6,619 bases of DNA from Clostridia bacterium. GTDB taxonomy: Bacteria > Bacillota > Clostridia > Christensenellales > Maliibacteriaceae. Both the position numbers and the translations under genes were made by a program. Positions 5,155 through 6,619 of this stretch are shown here, in pieces. Numbering within the stretch: the stretch's first letter is position 1; the number at the start of each line of letters is the position of its first letter. The stretch covers positions 1 through 6,619 of the forward strand of contig JAGBGW010000013.1 of the NCBI GenBank assembly GCA_017935825.1, given 5' to 3'. The notes below the pieces were generated by a model. The model was not told where the DNA came from. It saw nothing but the letters and a program-made list of their open reading frames with translations, and did not search any database.

Positions 5155-6619
5155 ATGAAAAAGCTGAAAAAGACTTTTACATATGTACTTGTTTTGGTAC
5201 TGCTGCTGCAGATGTTTTGCGGCTGTGCACTCCTTGATGGACTGAACAAAACCCGTGTGCAGTGGCGCGATGCTGCGGTGGGGCAGGCGGCGGCGCAGGC
5301 ACTGGGCAAGCGCGTGGGCGCGGTGGTCTATTTTGAGGAATTGGAAGAAATCACCCATCTTGAGATCAGCGGTGTCACGCAGGTGGATTTGACGGATTTG
5401 AGCGGTCTTCCCAATTTGACCAGCGTTGACGTGTCGGGTGCAAAGGTTGCAGATTATACCCCTCTTTTGTACTGCACGAAGCTTTCCACCCTTGTCGTGG
5501 GTGATGCGGATTACGAAGCGCACATCGACGTACTGTGGCAGCTGCAGGAGAGCATTTCCGACACCGACATCGATGTGGATGCCAATTACTTTGCCCATAT
5601 TCCTGCCGTATTTTCCGATTTTACCGTGGAGCAGACCGTGCGGGGCTTGATCAACAAGCCGCAAGGGGAGCTCACCGTTGCCGACACGCGGCATATCCGT
5701 GAACTGGAATTGAAGGACCTTGAAGTCTGCGATCTTTCTGATTTGAAGTATTTGGTGGGCTTGCGTGAGCTGACGGTGACAAACTGCAACGTTGAAAGCC
5801 TTGAACCTGTGTACGGGATGGAAAATCTTTTGTACCTGAATGTGGAAAACAACAAAATCAGCGACCTTTCGGGTATCGAAAACCTTTCCCAACTGCAGGT
5901 GCTGATCATAAGCGGCAACCCTGTGGGGGATGTATCGGCCTTGGTGGAACTGGAAAATCTGTTTGCACTTTCTGCGGAAAACTGTGCCATCGAAGATGTG
6001 ACACCTGTTTCCAAGCTGCCCGCACTGACCAATCTTTCTTTGGCGGGCTGCGGCATTGAAGATGTGGGATTTCTGTCGGGCTGCACAAAGCTTTCCGTGC
6101 TTTGGCTGGATGAAAACAAAATCGTCGATACCACACCGCTGGCAGGCTTGACAAACCTTACCGTGCTTGGACTTTCTTCCAACAGGCTGGAAGATATTTC
6201 GCCCTTGGCAGAGCTTACCAACCTTGAATATCTGTACCTTGCCAACAACAATATCACCGATATTTCTGCCATCGGCGGTATGCATGCCCTTTGCGGTCTG
6301 CAGCTGACGATGAACAACGTCTTTGATATTTCGCCTTTGGCAGAGCTTGAAAACCTGACGGAATTAAGCATTCTGAGTAACCCCATCGTGGATTATACGC
6401 CCATTATGCAGGAAGGGCGTGTTTGGGATCAGATCGATGTGGACCCTGCCCTTGCACAGCAGGGTGTTTCCGCCGCACAGGCCATCGCATCCGATATCCA
6501 CAGCAGAGGACTTTCCGGCGGCAAGGCGGTTGGCGCGGCGCACGATGCGGTCATCCGCGCGGCAAGCTACGACCACAATGCGGCAAACGCAGGGGAATTG
6601 GGCTTCAATGTACAGTCCA
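5155..6619 (+). CDS. Secreted leucine-rich-repeat lipoprotein, possible C-terminal transglutaminase-like domain (3' end missing)
   Basis: An uninterrupted reading frame runs from the ATG at 5155 off the window end, giving 488 complete codons. The start has GGAG at 5143-5146 eight bases upstream; an in-frame ATG at 5149 is only two bases from it. Residues 1-24 form a lipoprotein signal peptide: basic MKKLKK, a hydrophobic stretch 8-21, and the lipobox-like FCGC with Cys24 as the probable lipidated residue. Anchoring to the outer face of the cytoplasmic membrane is expected. Residues 37-66 resemble the cap preceding bacterial leucine-rich repeats, followed by two or three repeats (65-130). A second cap-like segment lies at 153-179, followed by eleven consecutive 22-residue SDS22/internalin-type repeats (180-421). 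From 443 to the edge, the pattern with AHDAVIRAASYD (462-473) resembles the start of transglutaminase-like domains, but their catalytic Cys would lie beyond the window. Function is unknown; adhesion, wall interaction or proteolysis-related roles are possible. Confidence 0.9.
   Translation, partial: MKKLKKTFTYVLVLVLLLQMFCGCALLDGLNKTRVQWRDAAVGQAAAQALGKRVGAVVYFEELEEITHLEISGVTQVDLTDLSGLPNLTSVDVSGAKVADYTPLLYCTKLSTLVVGDADYEAHIDVLWQLQESISDTDIDVDANYFAHIPAVFSDFTVEQTVRGLINKPQGELTVADTRHIRELELKDLEVCDLSDLKYLVGLRELTVTNCNVESLEPVYGMENLLYLNVENNKISDLSGIENLSQLQVLIISGNPVGDVSALVELENLFALSAENCAIEDVTPVSKLPALTNLSLAGCGIEDVGFLSGCTKLSVLWLDENKIVDTTPLAGLTNLTVLGLSSNRLEDISPLAELTNLEYLYLANNNITDISAIGGMHALCGLQLTMNNVFDISPLAELENLTELSILSNPIVDYTPIMQEGRVWDQIDVDPALAQQGVSAAQAIASDIHSRGLSGGKAVGAAHDAVIRAASYDHNAANAGELGFNVQS
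5692..6417 (+). repeat. Eleven tandem 66-bp units encoding 22-residue leucine-rich repeats
   Basis: Residues 180-421 of the lipoprotein divide into eleven units of exactly 22 residues with no insertion or deletion. They follow the pattern xLxxLxLxxNxIxDIxPLxxLx, as in NLTVLGLSSNRLEDISPLAE. The regular 22-residue period is that of the SDS22-like/internalin class, which forms a curved solenoid with a parallel beta sheet on its concave face. Most units have diverged at the DNA level, but 6193-6216 and 6325-6348 are identical at 23 of 24 bases. Confidence 0.88.

Overview
The window looks like a chromosomal segment from a moderate-GC anaerobic member of the Bacillota, class Clostridia, perhaps the Oscillospirales. 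The basis is a transketolase split into two adjacent genes, strong AGGAGG-type ribosome binding sites, a transcription-terminating lysine riboswitch, a Gram-positive-type dapA and a meso-diaminopimelate dehydrogenase. This placement is inference; no rRNA or other phylogenetic marker is present. All supported genes are on the + strand. I see no mobile element, tRNA, rRNA, CRISPR array or phage gene.

Layout: (1) Bases 1-39 are the lysine-rich 3' end of an unidentified gene, closed by a terminator at 107-140. (2) Bases 198-1993 are a two-gene transketolase operon (N-terminal thiamine-diphosphate subunit, then C-terminal pyrimidine-binding/transketolase-C subunit), closed by a terminator at 2010-2038. 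(3) Bases 2086-5081 are a lysine/diaminopimelate transcription unit. It has a promoter, a lysine riboswitch with all five helices and a perfect 6-bp L2-L3 kissing loop, a riboswitch-controlled terminator, then dapA, dapB and ddh tightly coupled, then a strong terminator. (4) From 5155 to the window end is an incomplete gene for a secreted lipoprotein with SDS22/internalin-type leucine-rich repeats. It contains a duplicated cap-like module and probably the beginning of a transglutaminase-like domain.

How the genes work together: DapA condenses pyruvate with aspartate semialdehyde, DapB reduces the product, and Ddh aminates tetrahydrodipicolinate directly to meso-diaminopimelate. The three genes thus cover the whole branch from aspartate semialdehyde to the peptidoglycan and lysine precursor, without the succinylase, acetylase or aminotransferase steps. 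Lysine feedback appears to act on the RNA: the leader carries a full riboswitch, while two positions used for lysine inhibition in E. coli DapA are changed. The transketolase operon belongs to the non-oxidative pentose phosphate pathway and is independent. The lipoprotein is unrelated to the metabolic genes and has its own candidate promoter.

Nothing here amounts to an undescribed system. The features most worth a second look are the lipoprotein's architecture, the nested dyads around the riboswitch promoter, and the repeat in the riboswitch expression platform.
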